Source: Alphaproteobacteria bacterium (GTDB taxonomy: Bacteria > Pseudomonadota > Alphaproteobacteria > Rhodospirillales > Magnetospirillaceae). Taken from it: 9,309 bases of DNA. The stretch covers positions 1 through 9,309 of the forward strand of contig JADFZP010000097.1 in NCBI GenBank assembly GCA_015232485.1, read 5' to 3'. The notes under the pieces are model-generated. The model worked only from the letters and a program-made list of their open reading frames with translations. It did no database searches and was not told where the DNA came from. Positions 1 through 7,014 of the stretch are shown here, piece by piece; within the stretch, counting starts at the first letter, position 1, and every line of letters starts with the position of its first letter. The translations under genes were made by a program, and so were the position numbers.

Positions 1-277
1 CGGAGTCGAAGCCGGCCGACAGGGCGGCGATCGGCACCGGGGCGCGGCCGTCGCGGGCTTCGGCGGCGCGAATGCCTTCGATCGCCTCGATGCCGCCCAT
101 CACCGGCATGCGCAAATCCATCAGCACGGCGTCGAAACGCCGTTCGGCGAACAGGCGCAGCGCCTCGGCGCCGTCGCGGGCCGGCACCGGCTCGATGTCC
201 AGGCCGCGCAGCAGGCCGAGGACGATGGCCCGGTTGAGGTCGTCGTCCTCGGCGATCAGCAACTCAATGCCCGGCAT
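1..277 (-). CDS. Response-regulator receiver (REC) domain protein, partial, C-terminus beyond window
   Basis: The 92 visible residues form the first four-fifths of a CheY-like receiver domain that accepts phosphate from a histidine kinase. The acidic pocket is EDDD (E10-D13), the phospho-acceptor is D54 in VLMDLRMPVMGG, and the conserved Ser/Thr is probably S87 in ALSAG. The conserved Lys and any output domain lie off the left edge. It could therefore be a stand-alone receiver, a DNA-binding regulator or the start of a longer protein. The EDDDLNR opening resembles receivers attached to hybrid kinases. The ATG at 277 lies inside the end of the cytochrome gene (14-nt overlap), so its translation is probably coupled to the efflux operon. 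A G-rich stretch just upstream is a weak ribosome binding site. A role in metal sensing is inferred from position only. Confidence 0.85.
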   Translation of the reverse strand, partial: MPGIELLIAEDDDLNRAIVLGLLRGLDIEPVPARDGAEALRLFAERRFDAVLMDLRMPVMGGIEAIEGIRAAEARDGRAPVPIAALSAGFDS

Positions 278-1076
278 GGCCCCCCGCCGCGGGTTTGGCG
301 GTGGGCTGGCCGACCGCCGCTTGGCGGGCGCGGATTTCGGCCGGCCAACTCGCCTTGATCTGGTCGAGAATGGCGCGGATCTGCGCGTCGCTCAACGTGC
401 CGCCGAAGGGCAGCATCTGGGTCTTGTAGCCGGGAGGCGCGAACTTGGCGACGCCGAACTTGATCATGTCGAACAACTGCTGGTCCGAATGGTGCCAGCC
501 ATGCCCCGAGGCGTCGAGCGGCGGCGCCGGCAACTCGCCGCTGGGCAGCCGCACTTGCCAGTTGGGCTGGCCTTGCAGCTTGTCGCCGTGGCAGGCCGAG
601 CAATGCTCGACATAGAGCGCGGCTCCGTCGAAGCCCGAGGCCGGCTTGCCGCCCGCCGCCACATGCGCCTCGTGCGAGCCGTGCCCGGCATGGGCCGCCG
701 CCACCGATTCGTCCTTGGCGAAGCGCGCGGCGATCGGCTGGGCGCCGCCCGCCAGATTGACCACCGCCGCCGTACCGGGAGGAATGGCGGCGGACAGCTT
801 GCCGCTCAGGCGATTGCCGCCGGCCGGCGCCAGGGTCACGTCGAGCTTGCCGCCCGGCGCCAGCAGAGTGACCTTGCCCGACATCGCGTCGGCCGGCAGC
901 GGCTTGCCCGCCGCGTCGCTGACATAAAGATCGATGGCGTCGGCGCCGATCACCAGTTCCAGCCGGGCGGCGCCGGCCTCGGCGGACCGGCCGCCATGCG
1001 AGACTTGGGCGGCGGCGGGCGACTGGCCGAGCAACAGCGCGGCCAAGGCGGCCGCCGCGAGCAGTTTGGTCTTCAT
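264..1076 (-). CDS. Secreted mono-haem cytochrome c with N-terminal beta-rich domain, in metal efflux operon
   Basis: This is a 270-residue exported cytochrome. A signal peptide (about residues 1-23, ending AAA-Q) precedes a domain of about 38-120 that resembles the N-terminal domain of the membrane-fusion protein in the same operon. A His-rich linker (HAGHGSHEAH, 129-138) follows. The class I cytochrome c domain has one haem site, CSACH (C159, C162, H163), and a likely axial Met at M221 in MLPFGG. The C-terminus ends in HAGH. The start at 1076 is supported by GGAG seven nt upstream and by the signal peptide; a longer open frame upstream overlaps the permease and is not used. It overlaps the permease stop by 4 nt (ATGA). 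The cytochrome c fold is certain. Its redox partner is unknown; electron transfer linked to metal export or metal oxidation is an inference from context. Confidence 0.9.
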   Translation of the reverse strand: MKTKLLAAAALAALLLGQSPAAAQVSHGGRSAEAGAARLELVIGADAIDLYVSDAAGKPLPADAMSGKVTLLAPGGKLDVTLAPAGGNRLSGKLSAAIPPGTAAVVNLAGGAQPIAARFAKDESVAAAHAGHGSHEAHVAAGGKPASGFDGAALYVEHCSACHGDKLQGQPNWQVRLPSGELPAPPLDASGHGWHHSDQQLFDMIKFGVAKFAPPGYKTQMLPFGGTLSDAQIRAILDQIKASWPAEIRARQAAVGQPTAKPAAGGHAGH

Positions 1077-4000
1077 GCGGTTTCTCCAAGCGAGGCGGGC
1101 GCGGCGGCGCCCGGGGAAGGTTGAAGGTGACGAAGCACGGCGGCGCGGCCGACCAGCCGGAAGATCACCGGCGTGACCACCGTATCGAGCACCGTCGAAG
1201 ACACCAGACCGCCGAAGATCACGACGGCCACGGGGTGCAGGATCTCCTTGCCCGGCTCGCCCCCGGCCAGCACCAGGGGGACCAGCGCCAAGGCCGCCAC
1301 CAGGGCGGTCATCAGCACGGGCGTCAGCCGTTCCAGCGAGCCGCGCAGGATCATGGCGTCGTCGAACGCGCAGCCCTCGCGGGTGACGAGATGGATGTAA
1401 TGGGTGACCTTCATGATGCCGTTGCGCGAAGCGATGCCGGTCAGCGTGACGAAGCCGACCAGACTGGCCACCGACAGCGTCTCGCCGGCCAGCCACAGCG
1501 CGGCGACGCTGCCGACCAGGGCCATCGGCACGTTGGCCATCACCACCAGGGCCAACACGGCCGAGCGGAAATGGCTGAACAGCACCAGGAAGATGGCGGC
1601 CAGCGACACCAGGGCCAGCATGGCGATCAGCCGGCTGGCCTCCTCCTGGCTTTTGAACTGGCCCTCATAGGTGATGAAGAAGCCCTGCGGCAGGTCCATC
1701 TTGTCGAGCGCGGCCTTCACCTCGCCGATGATGGTGCCCATGTCGCGGCCGTGGGAATTGGCCAGCACCACGATGCGGCGCTGGGCGTCGTCGCGGTTGA
1801 TCATGTTGGGGCCGGTGGTCTCGACCACCTCGGCGACCAGCGACAGCGGCACCTTGCCGGCCGCCGTGTCGATCAGGATGCCGCGGAAGTCGCGGGTTTG
1901 TTGGCGCCAGTCCTCGGCCAGACGCAGCACCACGTCGAAGCTGCGCTGGCCGTCCAGCACCTGCGACACCACCCGGCCGTTGAGCGAGGATTGCAGCACC
2001 TCGGTCAATTGGTCGAGACCCAGGCCATAACGCCGAGCCTCCTCGCGGTTCAGGCGGATTTGAAGCTGCGGGATCAGCACCTGCTTTTCGACTTGCAGAT
2101 CGACCACGCCCTCGATGCCGGCCATCAGGCGGCGCGCCTCCTCGGCCCGCTCGCGCAGCAGGTCGAGATCGGGGCCGAAGATCTTGACCGCGATCTCGGC
2201 CCGCACCCCGGACAGCAGATGGTCGAGGCGGTGCGAGATCGGCTGGCCGATATTGGTCGCGGCACCTGGAATCACCGCCAGATGGCCGCGCATCTCGGCC
2301 AGGATCTCCTCGCGCGAGCGATCCGAGTGCTTCAGATCGACGTCGATCTCGGAGTAGTGGACGCCCTCGGCGTGCTCGTCCAACTCGGCGCGGCCGGTGC
2401 GCCGGCCGGTCGAGATCACCTCGGGGACGCGGGCGATCAGGGTCTCGGCCACCGTGCCGATGCGGTTGCTTTCGGACAGCGAACTGCCCGGCGGCAGCAG
2501 CACGTTGACGGTCACCGTGCCCTCGTTGAACGGCGGCAGGAACGAGCGGCCGAGGAACGGCACCGAGGCCGCCGCCATCAACACCAGCGCGACGGCCGGC
2601 AGGATCACCGCGCCGGGATGGCGGAACGACCAGCCCAGCAATTTGGTGTCGCCCCGCTTCAGCCAGCGCACCAGCCAGGAATCGCCATGCTCCATGACAC
2701 GGGCGTTGGGCAGCAGCAGGTGGCACAGCACCGGCGTGACGGTCAAGGACACCACCAGCGAGGCGAGGATCGACACCACATAGGCGATGCCCAGCGGCGT
2801 GAACAAGCGCCCCTCGATGCCCGACAGGGCGAACAGCGGCAGGAACACCAGCACCACGATCACCGTGGCGTAGACGATCGAGTTGCGCACCTCGGACGAG
2901 GCGGCGCGCACCACCTCGATGGTCGGGCGCGGTTCGGCGAGCAGGCGGTTTTCGCGTAAGCGACGGAACACGTTCTCGACATCGACCACCGCGTCGTCGA
3001 CCAACTCGCCGATCGCCACGGCCAGACCGCCCAGCGTCATGGTGTTGATCGACAGCCCCATCCACTGGAAGACCACGGCGGTCACCACGATCGACAGCGG
3101 GATGGCGGTCAGGCTGATCAGGGTGGTGCGGAGATTCATCAAGAACAGCAGAAGGACGATGGTGACCAGGATGGCGCCGTCGCGCAGCGCCTCTTCGACG
3201 TTGTCGACGGCGCGTTCGATGAAGTCGGCCTGCTTGAACAGGATGCGGTCGGTGGCGACGTCGGGCGGCAGGGCGCGTTTCAACTCGCCCAGCACGCGCT
3301 CGACCTCGCGGGTCAGGGTGACGGTGTTGGCGCCGGGCTGCTTCTGCACCGCCAGGATCACCGCCGGACGGCCATCGACCGAGGCGTCGCCGCGCTTGAC
3401 CCCGGCGCCCAGGCGCACCTCGGCGACCTGGCCCACCGTGACCGGCGCGCCGTGGCGCCACGCGACCACGGTGTCGCGAAGGTCTTCCAGCCGGATGGTG
3501 CGGCCGATGTTGCGGATCAGGAATTCCTGCGCCCGCTGTTCCAGGAAGCCGCCGGTCGAGTTGCTGGCATAGCCGGCCAGCGCCTTCTCCAACTCGTCGA
3601 ACGAGATTTCCAGGTCTTGCAGGCGGGCCGGCGAGACCAGCACCTGATATTGCTTCACCTCGCCGCCGATCGGGATGACCTGCGAGACGCCGGGAATCGC
3701 CAACAGGCGCGGCCGGATCACCCAATCGGCGAGGCTGCGCACCTCCATCGGCGTGGTGGTGCCGTCATTGCTGGCCAGCCCGACCAGCATGATCTCGCCC
3801 ATGATCGAGCTGACGGGGCCCATGCTGGGGCGGATGCCCTCGGGCAGGCGCTCGGCGACCATCGCCAGACGCTCGGCGACCAGTTGCCGGTTGCGCCAGA
3901 TGTCGGTGCCCCAGTCGAACTCGACGAAGACGATCGACAGGCCGATGCCGGAATTCGAGCGCACCCGCGCCACGCCCGGCGCGCCGTTCATGGTGGTCTC

Positions 4001-4207
4001 GATCGGCAGGGTGACCAGCGTTTCGACCTCTTCCGGGGCGAGGCCCTCGGACTCGGTCATGATGGTGACGGTTGGACGGTTGAGGTCGGGGAATACGTCG
4101 ACGGGCAGCCGGGACAGGACCAGCGAGCCGTACACGATCATGGCCGCCGCCACCGCCAGCACGAACAGCCGGTGGCGCAGCGAGAAGGTTATGACATGGT
4201 CGAACAT
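1073..4207 (-). CDS. HME-type RND heavy-metal efflux permease (CzcA/CusA-like)
   Basis: This 1044-residue inner-membrane proton antiporter has the full length of the CzcA/CusA family. One N-terminal membrane helix (about 11-32) is followed by a periplasmic porter domain, helices at about 343-560, a second porter domain and helices from about 863 to 1022. Family hallmarks are RLPVDVFPDL (34-42), YASNSTGG (213-220), FLPPFNEGT (556-564), the RYGL motif (726-729) and GIASRNGIMK (924-933). The helix-4 relay motif is AIGELVDDAVVDVEN (398-412). D404 and E411 align by eye with the essential D405 and E412 of CusA; D405 and D409 are extra acidic residues. The Cus position M672 appears to be H663 here (RLDHL), which argues against Cu(I)/Ag(I). 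The metal is therefore unassigned and probably divalent. The start at 4207 is one nt after the stop of the membrane-fusion gene (TGAGATG). A longer upstream frame overlaps that gene and has no permease features. Confidence 0.95.
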   Translation of the reverse strand: MFDHVITFSLRHRLFVLAVAAAMIVYGSLVLSRLPVDVFPDLNRPTVTIMTESEGLAPEEVETLVTLPIETTMNGAPGVARVRSNSGIGLSIVFVEFDWGTDIWRNRQLVAERLAMVAERLPEGIRPSMGPVSSIMGEIMLVGLASNDGTTTPMEVRSLADWVIRPRLLAIPGVSQVIPIGGEVKQYQVLVSPARLQDLEISFDELEKALAGYASNSTGGFLEQRAQEFLIRNIGRTIRLEDLRDTVVAWRHGAPVTVGQVAEVRLGAGVKRGDASVDGRPAVILAVQKQPGANTVTLTREVERVLGELKRALPPDVATDRILFKQADFIERAVDNVEEALRDGAILVTIVLLLFLMNLRTTLISLTAIPLSIVVTAVVFQWMGLSINTMTLGGLAVAIGELVDDAVVDVENVFRRLRENRLLAEPRPTIEVVRAASSEVRNSIVYATVIVVLVFLPLFALSGIEGRLFTPLGIAYVVSILASLVVSLTVTPVLCHLLLPNARVMEHGDSWLVRWLKRGDTKLLGWSFRHPGAVILPAVALVLMAAASVPFLGRSFLPPFNEGTVTVNVLLPPGSSLSESNRIGTVAETLIARVPEVISTGRRTGRAELDEHAEGVHYSEIDVDLKHSDRSREEILAEMRGHLAVIPGAATNIGQPISHRLDHLLSGVRAEIAVKIFGPDLDLLRERAEEARRLMAGIEGVVDLQVEKQVLIPQLQIRLNREEARRYGLGLDQLTEVLQSSLNGRVVSQVLDGQRSFDVVLRLAEDWRQQTRDFRGILIDTAAGKVPLSLVAEVVETTGPNMINRDDAQRRIVVLANSHGRDMGTIIGEVKAALDKMDLPQGFFITYEGQFKSQEEASRLIAMLALVSLAAIFLVLFSHFRSAVLALVVMANVPMALVGSVAALWLAGETLSVASLVGFVTLTGIASRNGIMKVTHYIHLVTREGCAFDDAMILRGSLERLTPVLMTALVAALALVPLVLAGGEPGKEILHPVAVVIFGGLVSSTVLDTVVTPVIFRLVGRAAVLRHLQPSPGAAAPASLGETA

Positions 4208-4208
4208 C

Positions 4209-5783
4209 TCAGCGCACCGCCGCGAGTTGGGCCATGCCCTGGACGACGACGCGCTCGCCGGGTTCCAGCCCGGCCGCCACCTCGGCCCAGTCGCCGACCA
4301 TGCGGCCCAGCCGCACCGGGCGGCGCTCGAAGGCCTCGGGGCCGGTCTTGACGAACACGGCCGGCGCCCCGCCCGCGTCGAGCACCGCCTCGAGCGGAAC
4401 CCCGACGCGCAAGGTGGCGGCGCCGGTCTCGGCCCATACGTCCACGGGGAGGCCAAGCTTCAGGGCGCTGGCCCCCTCGCGCACCGAGAACAGCAGATGA
4501 AGGCCCTGATCGGCCGGGTCGATGCGACCGCCCTGCCCGACCAAGGTGAGCGGGAAGACGCGGCCGGGCAGTTGCCGGCTGACCGCCGATCCACCCACCA
4601 CGCGATCGGCCAAGCCGAGATCGTGCAGCACCGCCTCGATACGAAGCCGCTCGGGATCGACGATCTCGACGGCGGTGCGCTCGGGCGCCAGCATCTCGCC
4701 GGGCACCAGATGCGAGTCGGTGATCACGCCGTCGATCGGCGCGGTCAGCACCTCGCGGCCCAGCGCGGTGCCGGCCAGTTGTTCGCGCTTTTTGCGCAGA
4801 CGGTCCAACTCGCCGCGGGCGTCGTCGACCTCTTTGCGGGCCACCGCGTCGCCGATCCGCTCCCAGCGCGAAAGCTGGCGCTCGGTGCGGGCGATCTGGG
4901 TTTCGGTCTCGTAGAGGGCGGCGCGCTGCTCGGCCAGATCGACCGAGTTCAGGGTCGGCGCGAGCACCGCCACCGCCTGGCCGCGTTTGACCCGCTGGCC
5001 GGGATGGGGAATCGGGATGTCGGGATCGGCCAGCACGCGCCCCGACTGCGAGGGTTGCAGCCGCGCGTAGCCGGCCGGATCGGGCACCACCCGGCCGGCC
5101 AGCCGCACCGAGTCGGCCGCCTCGCGCGCCTCGACGCGGAAGGTGCGGATGCCCAGCAGGAACTGCGACTCCTTGGTCATCGCCACGGCGCGGGCCGGCG
5201 GCAAGGCATCGCCGATGGCCGCACCGCCATGGTCGTGGCCGGCATGGGCGAAAGCCAGGGACGGCGCCAGGATCAGCGCCAGGGCCAAGGGCGCCGCCCG
5301 GTTCCGGCACAGCCGCATTCCCAGGCCGAACGCGACCAGCAGCAGCCCCGCCCCGCCGCCGCCCAGCACCCGCCAGTCGCTGAGCAACGGCACGGCGGCC
5401 TGGACCGGCGCGGCCGGAGGCGCATCGACGCGCAGACCCTCGATCAGGATCAGATCGTCGCGGCCCATCGACTGGACCACGGCGGTCAGGTTGGCGGGCG
5501 ACGCGCCCGCCCGCCAGTCGATGGCGTAAATCCCCGCGCCGGCCGGGGCGGCGCGGCCGCTCCATGCGGTGGGGCCGGCGATCTCGACATCCAGCGCGGC
5601 GCCCTCGACCGGCGCGTTGCTATCGCGCTCGGCGAGAAACAATAGGGTGCGGTCGGCCTCGGCACGGACCACCAGTTCGAACATTTCGCCCTCGGCGGCG
5701 AAGCTTGGCGCCGCGCGAGCGGGCGAAACCAGGGCCAGCGCCACAAGGGCGGCGGAGAAAAGCTTGGCAAGCATGCGCATCAT
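4209..5783 (-). CDS. RND efflux membrane-fusion (periplasmic adaptor) protein with extra N-terminal domain
   Basis: This 524-residue adaptor links the inner-membrane pump to an outer-membrane channel. A signal peptide (to about residue 25, ARA-A) precedes an extra domain (about 33-120). Then comes a two-helix hairpin with GGGGAGLLLVAFGLGM, a positive turn RLCRNR and LALALILAPSLAFA (about 138-179). The His-rich HAGHDHGG (180-187) leads into the standard HlyD/CusB core: barrel-sandwich half-motif (about 225-275), coiled-coil hairpin (about 282-338), second half TAPIDGVITDSHLVPGE (347-363), beta-barrel and membrane-proximal domain. Typical CusB/CzcB proteins are about 400-520 residues and lack this hairpin. 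ATG codons lie at 5783, 5780 and 5774; GGCGGG is best spaced (9 nt) for 5774, so the true start may be three residues later. The core assignment is sure. The N-terminal domain is not recognised beyond its likeness to that of the cytochrome. Confidence 0.9.
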   Translation of the reverse strand: MMRMLAKLFSAALVALALVSPARAAPSFAAEGEMFELVVRAEADRTLLFLAERDSNAPVEGAALDVEIAGPTAWSGRAAPAGAGIYAIDWRAGASPANLTAVVQSMGRDDLILIEGLRVDAPPAAPVQAAVPLLSDWRVLGGGGAGLLLVAFGLGMRLCRNRAAPLALALILAPSLAFAHAGHDHGGAAIGDALPPARAVAMTKESQFLLGIRTFRVEAREAADSVRLAGRVVPDPAGYARLQPSQSGRVLADPDIPIPHPGQRVKRGQAVAVLAPTLNSVDLAEQRAALYETETQIARTERQLSRWERIGDAVARKEVDDARGELDRLRKKREQLAGTALGREVLTAPIDGVITDSHLVPGEMLAPERTAVEIVDPERLRIEAVLHDLGLADRVVGGSAVSRQLPGRVFPLTLVGQGGRIDPADQGLHLLFSVREGASALKLGLPVDVWAETGAATLRVGVPLEAVLDAGGAPAVFVKTGPEAFERRPVRLGRMVGDWAEVAAGLEPGERVVVQGMAQLAAVR

Positions 5784-5787
5784 CCCG

Positions 5788-5802
5788 CCGGGTCAAGCCC
5801 GG
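5788..5802. repeat. Short GC palindrome abutting the membrane-fusion gene start
   Basis: CCGGG-TCAAG-CCCGG is a perfect 5-bp inverted repeat with a 5-nt loop. It lies 4 nt before the first ATG of the membrane-fusion gene. It has no T-run on either side, so it is not an intrinsic terminator. From memory, the same core occurs in dispersed palindromic repeats of several alphaproteobacteria; I cannot confirm that here. If it folds in the mRNA, it would sit over the ribosome binding region. Confidence 0.5.
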
Positions 5803-5837
5803 TCAGCGAGAGAAAATCATCGCGGAATCAGGGATGG

Positions 5838-6173
5838 CTAAGCGCGCGGCGGCCTAAGTGGCGGGATCGGCGACGCCTGATGGGCGCGATCGTCGCGCGG
5901 CGGCATCTCGGACGCCAGCGGCGTCGGCGCGAGACGGATCAACGGCTCGCCGGGCATCGCCACGGCCGCCGTCAGGCAGCCGCCGACGGTCGCGCAACGG
6001 CAGTGGCCCCCGTCATGCGACGGCATGGCCGGCGCCTGGGATTGGGATTGGGTCTCGGATTGGTGGGCGTGCTCGCGCATCGCCGCATGATCGTCATGCG
6101 GCGAAGCCTGTGCCTCACCCGGCGCGAACGCCAGGACCAGCACGAAAACGAGAGCGGCGAGAACCCTGATCAT
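5838..6173 (-). CDS. Small secreted His/Cys-containing protein, probable metal-handling (DUF2946-like style)
   Basis: The 111-residue product has a clear signal peptide (MIRVLAALVFVLVLAFAPGEAQA, split about residue 23). A His-rich segment follows (HDDHAAMREHAH, 26-37), then a Gln/Ser-rich linker and a Cys motif HCRCATVGGC (57-66). The tail is Pro-rich and ends PPLRPPRA. This layout resembles small exported proteins found near metal-efflux genes, but I do not recognise a named family with certainty. The frame stays open to an ATG at 6236. I prefer 6173 because the signal peptide begins there and a promoter-like pair sits just upstream. No good Shine-Dalgarno sequence is seen. It lies 54 bp before the membrane-fusion gene on the same strand and probably opens the operon. 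A periplasmic metal-binding role is inferred from composition and position. Confidence 0.7.
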   Translation of the reverse strand: MIRVLAALVFVLVLAFAPGEAQASPHDDHAAMREHAHQSETQSQSQAPAMPSHDGGHCRCATVGGCLTAAVAMPGEPLIRLAPTPLASEMPPRDDRAHQASPIPPLRPPRA

Positions 6174-6179
6174 TGCCCA

Positions 6180-6208
6180 ACTATGCAACCCCGGCCGGAT
6201 TCGCGCAA
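6180..6208 (-). promoter_or_regulatory. Possible sigma70-like promoter for the efflux operon
   Basis: On the minus strand TTGCGC (6203-6208) and CATAGT (6180-6185) are separated by 17 nt. They match the -35 and -10 consensus at 3 and 4 of 6 positions. Transcription would start at about the A of the ATG at 6173, giving a nearly leaderless message, in keeping with the missing Shine-Dalgarno sequence. Such matches occur by chance, so this is tentative. Confidence 0.3.
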
Positions 6209-6248
6209 GACTCCGTTTGGGGGCGATTTTACCCATGAATACTGTAAG

Positions 6249-6956
6249 TCAGCCGACCTCTTCATAGAGCGGGTCCTCGCCCGACCGCCCCGACCATCCG
6301 TCGATGCGCAGAACGTCGCGCAAGGCGAGGCGCGGCAGCCATCCGGCCGTTTGCAGTTCGGGCTCCTGGAAGAAGTGGGAGACGTGGCCAACGCAGAGAT
6401 AGGCGATCGGATCGATGGTCGGCGGGATGCCCAGCGCGCGGCGCAGATCGTCTTGGCGCAGGATGCTCACCCAGCCCACGCCGATATTCTCGGCCCTGGC
6501 CGCCAGCCACAGATTCTCGACGGCGCACACCGCGCTGTAGAGGTCCATCTCCGGCTGATGGGTGCGTCCGATCACCACCGGGCCGGAGCGGCCGCGGTCG
6601 CAGGTCACGCAGATGCCGACCGGCGCCTCGACGATGCCTTCGAGCTTCAGCGAGCGATAGGTCGGCCGCCGCTCGGCGTCGAACATTTCGGCGGCCTCGT
6701 CATGGGCGGACTGGAAGGCGTCGCGCACCGCCCGTTTGACGCCCACGTCCCTGACCACGATGAAATCCCAAGGCTGCATGAAGCCGACCGAGGGGGCGTG
6801 GTGGGCGGCGCGCAGGATGCGCGCCAGGACGTCGTCGGCGACGGGGGTCGGCAGGAACTGCCCGCGCACGTCGCGCCGGTTGAAGATACAACGGTAGACG
6901 GCCTCGCGCTCGGCCGGCGAAAAGGTGGGATCGGCTTGAATCTTGGCGGCTTCCAT
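6249..6956 (-). CDS. bluB: 5,6-dimethylbenzimidazole synthase BluB
   Basis: This 235-residue flavoenzyme of the nitroreductase fold cleaves FMNH2 with O2 to make 5,6-dimethylbenzimidazole, the lower ligand of cobalamin, in the cytoplasm. Family segments are NRRDVRGQFLPTPV (26-39), AHHAPSVGFMQPWDF (51-65), CDRGRSG (119-125), THQPEMDLYSAVCAVEN (132-148) and GWVSI (161-165). D29 and S164 have the same 135-residue spacing as the essential D32 and S167 reported for Sinorhizobium BluB. Length is normal. The start at 6956 is chosen because AAGGGG lies 6 nt upstream; an ATG at 6971 lacks a ribosome binding site. The gene follows a cobalamin riboswitch, which independently supports the call. Its stop is 75 bp before the small secreted protein gene on the same strand. 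Confidence 0.96.
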   Translation of the reverse strand: MEAAKIQADPTFSPAEREAVYRCIFNRRDVRGQFLPTPVADDVLARILRAAHHAPSVGFMQPWDFIVVRDVGVKRAVRDAFQSAHDEAAEMFDAERRPTYRSLKLEGIVEAPVGICVTCDRGRSGPVVIGRTHQPEMDLYSAVCAVENLWLAARAENIGVGWVSILRQDDLRRALGIPPTIDPIAYLCVGHVSHFFQEPELQTAGWLPRLALRDVLRIDGWSGRSGEDPLYEEVG

Positions 6957-6962
6957 GGGTGT

Positions 6963-6968
6963 CCCCTT
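6963..6968 (-). promoter_or_regulatory. bluB Shine-Dalgarno sequence
   Basis: AAGGGG on the minus strand lies 6 nt before the ATG at 6956. It decides between this start and the ATG at 6971, and is the probable final target of the riboswitch if control is translational. Confidence 0.7.
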
Positions 6969-6971
6969 CAT

Positions 6972-7007
6972 GGAAAAGCGACGAGCCACCGCCCGTCCAT
7001 GGCGGCG
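6972..7007 (-). promoter_or_regulatory. Candidate riboswitch expression platform
   Basis: Directly after the aptamer, CCGCC (7001-7005) and GGCGG (6989-6993) form a stem extendable by a G-U and a C-G pair, with a 7-nt loop. A TTTT tract lies at 6975-6978, but 8 nt after the stem, so this is not a canonical terminator. CGCTTTTCC (6972-6980) nearly copies the 5' strand of P1 (CGCTTTCC, 7171-7178) and could pair with the P1 3' strand instead. It ends just before the bluB ribosome binding site. The switching mechanism is inferred. Confidence 0.4.
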
Positions 7008-7014
7008 CACAATG

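Noticed and set aside
1077..1496. Upstream extension of the cytochrome frame
   Set aside because: Overlaps the permease C-terminus and has Arg-rich shadow composition; the signal peptide and ribosome binding site fix the start at 1076.
1121..2959. Long plus-strand open frame opposite the RND permease (612 codons)
   Set aside because: Its product is a low-complexity His/Gln/Arg/Asp-rich chain typical of the antisense frame of a GC-rich gene; the minus strand encodes a clear permease.
3675..5645. Long plus-strand open frame opposite the adaptor and permease start (656 codons)
   Set aside because: No recognisable domain, biased composition, and it spans two well-supported minus-strand genes.
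6975..7007. Intrinsic terminator in the bluB leader
   Set aside because: The stem is short and the four-T tract is 8 nt away, so it is kept only as part of a possible expression platform.
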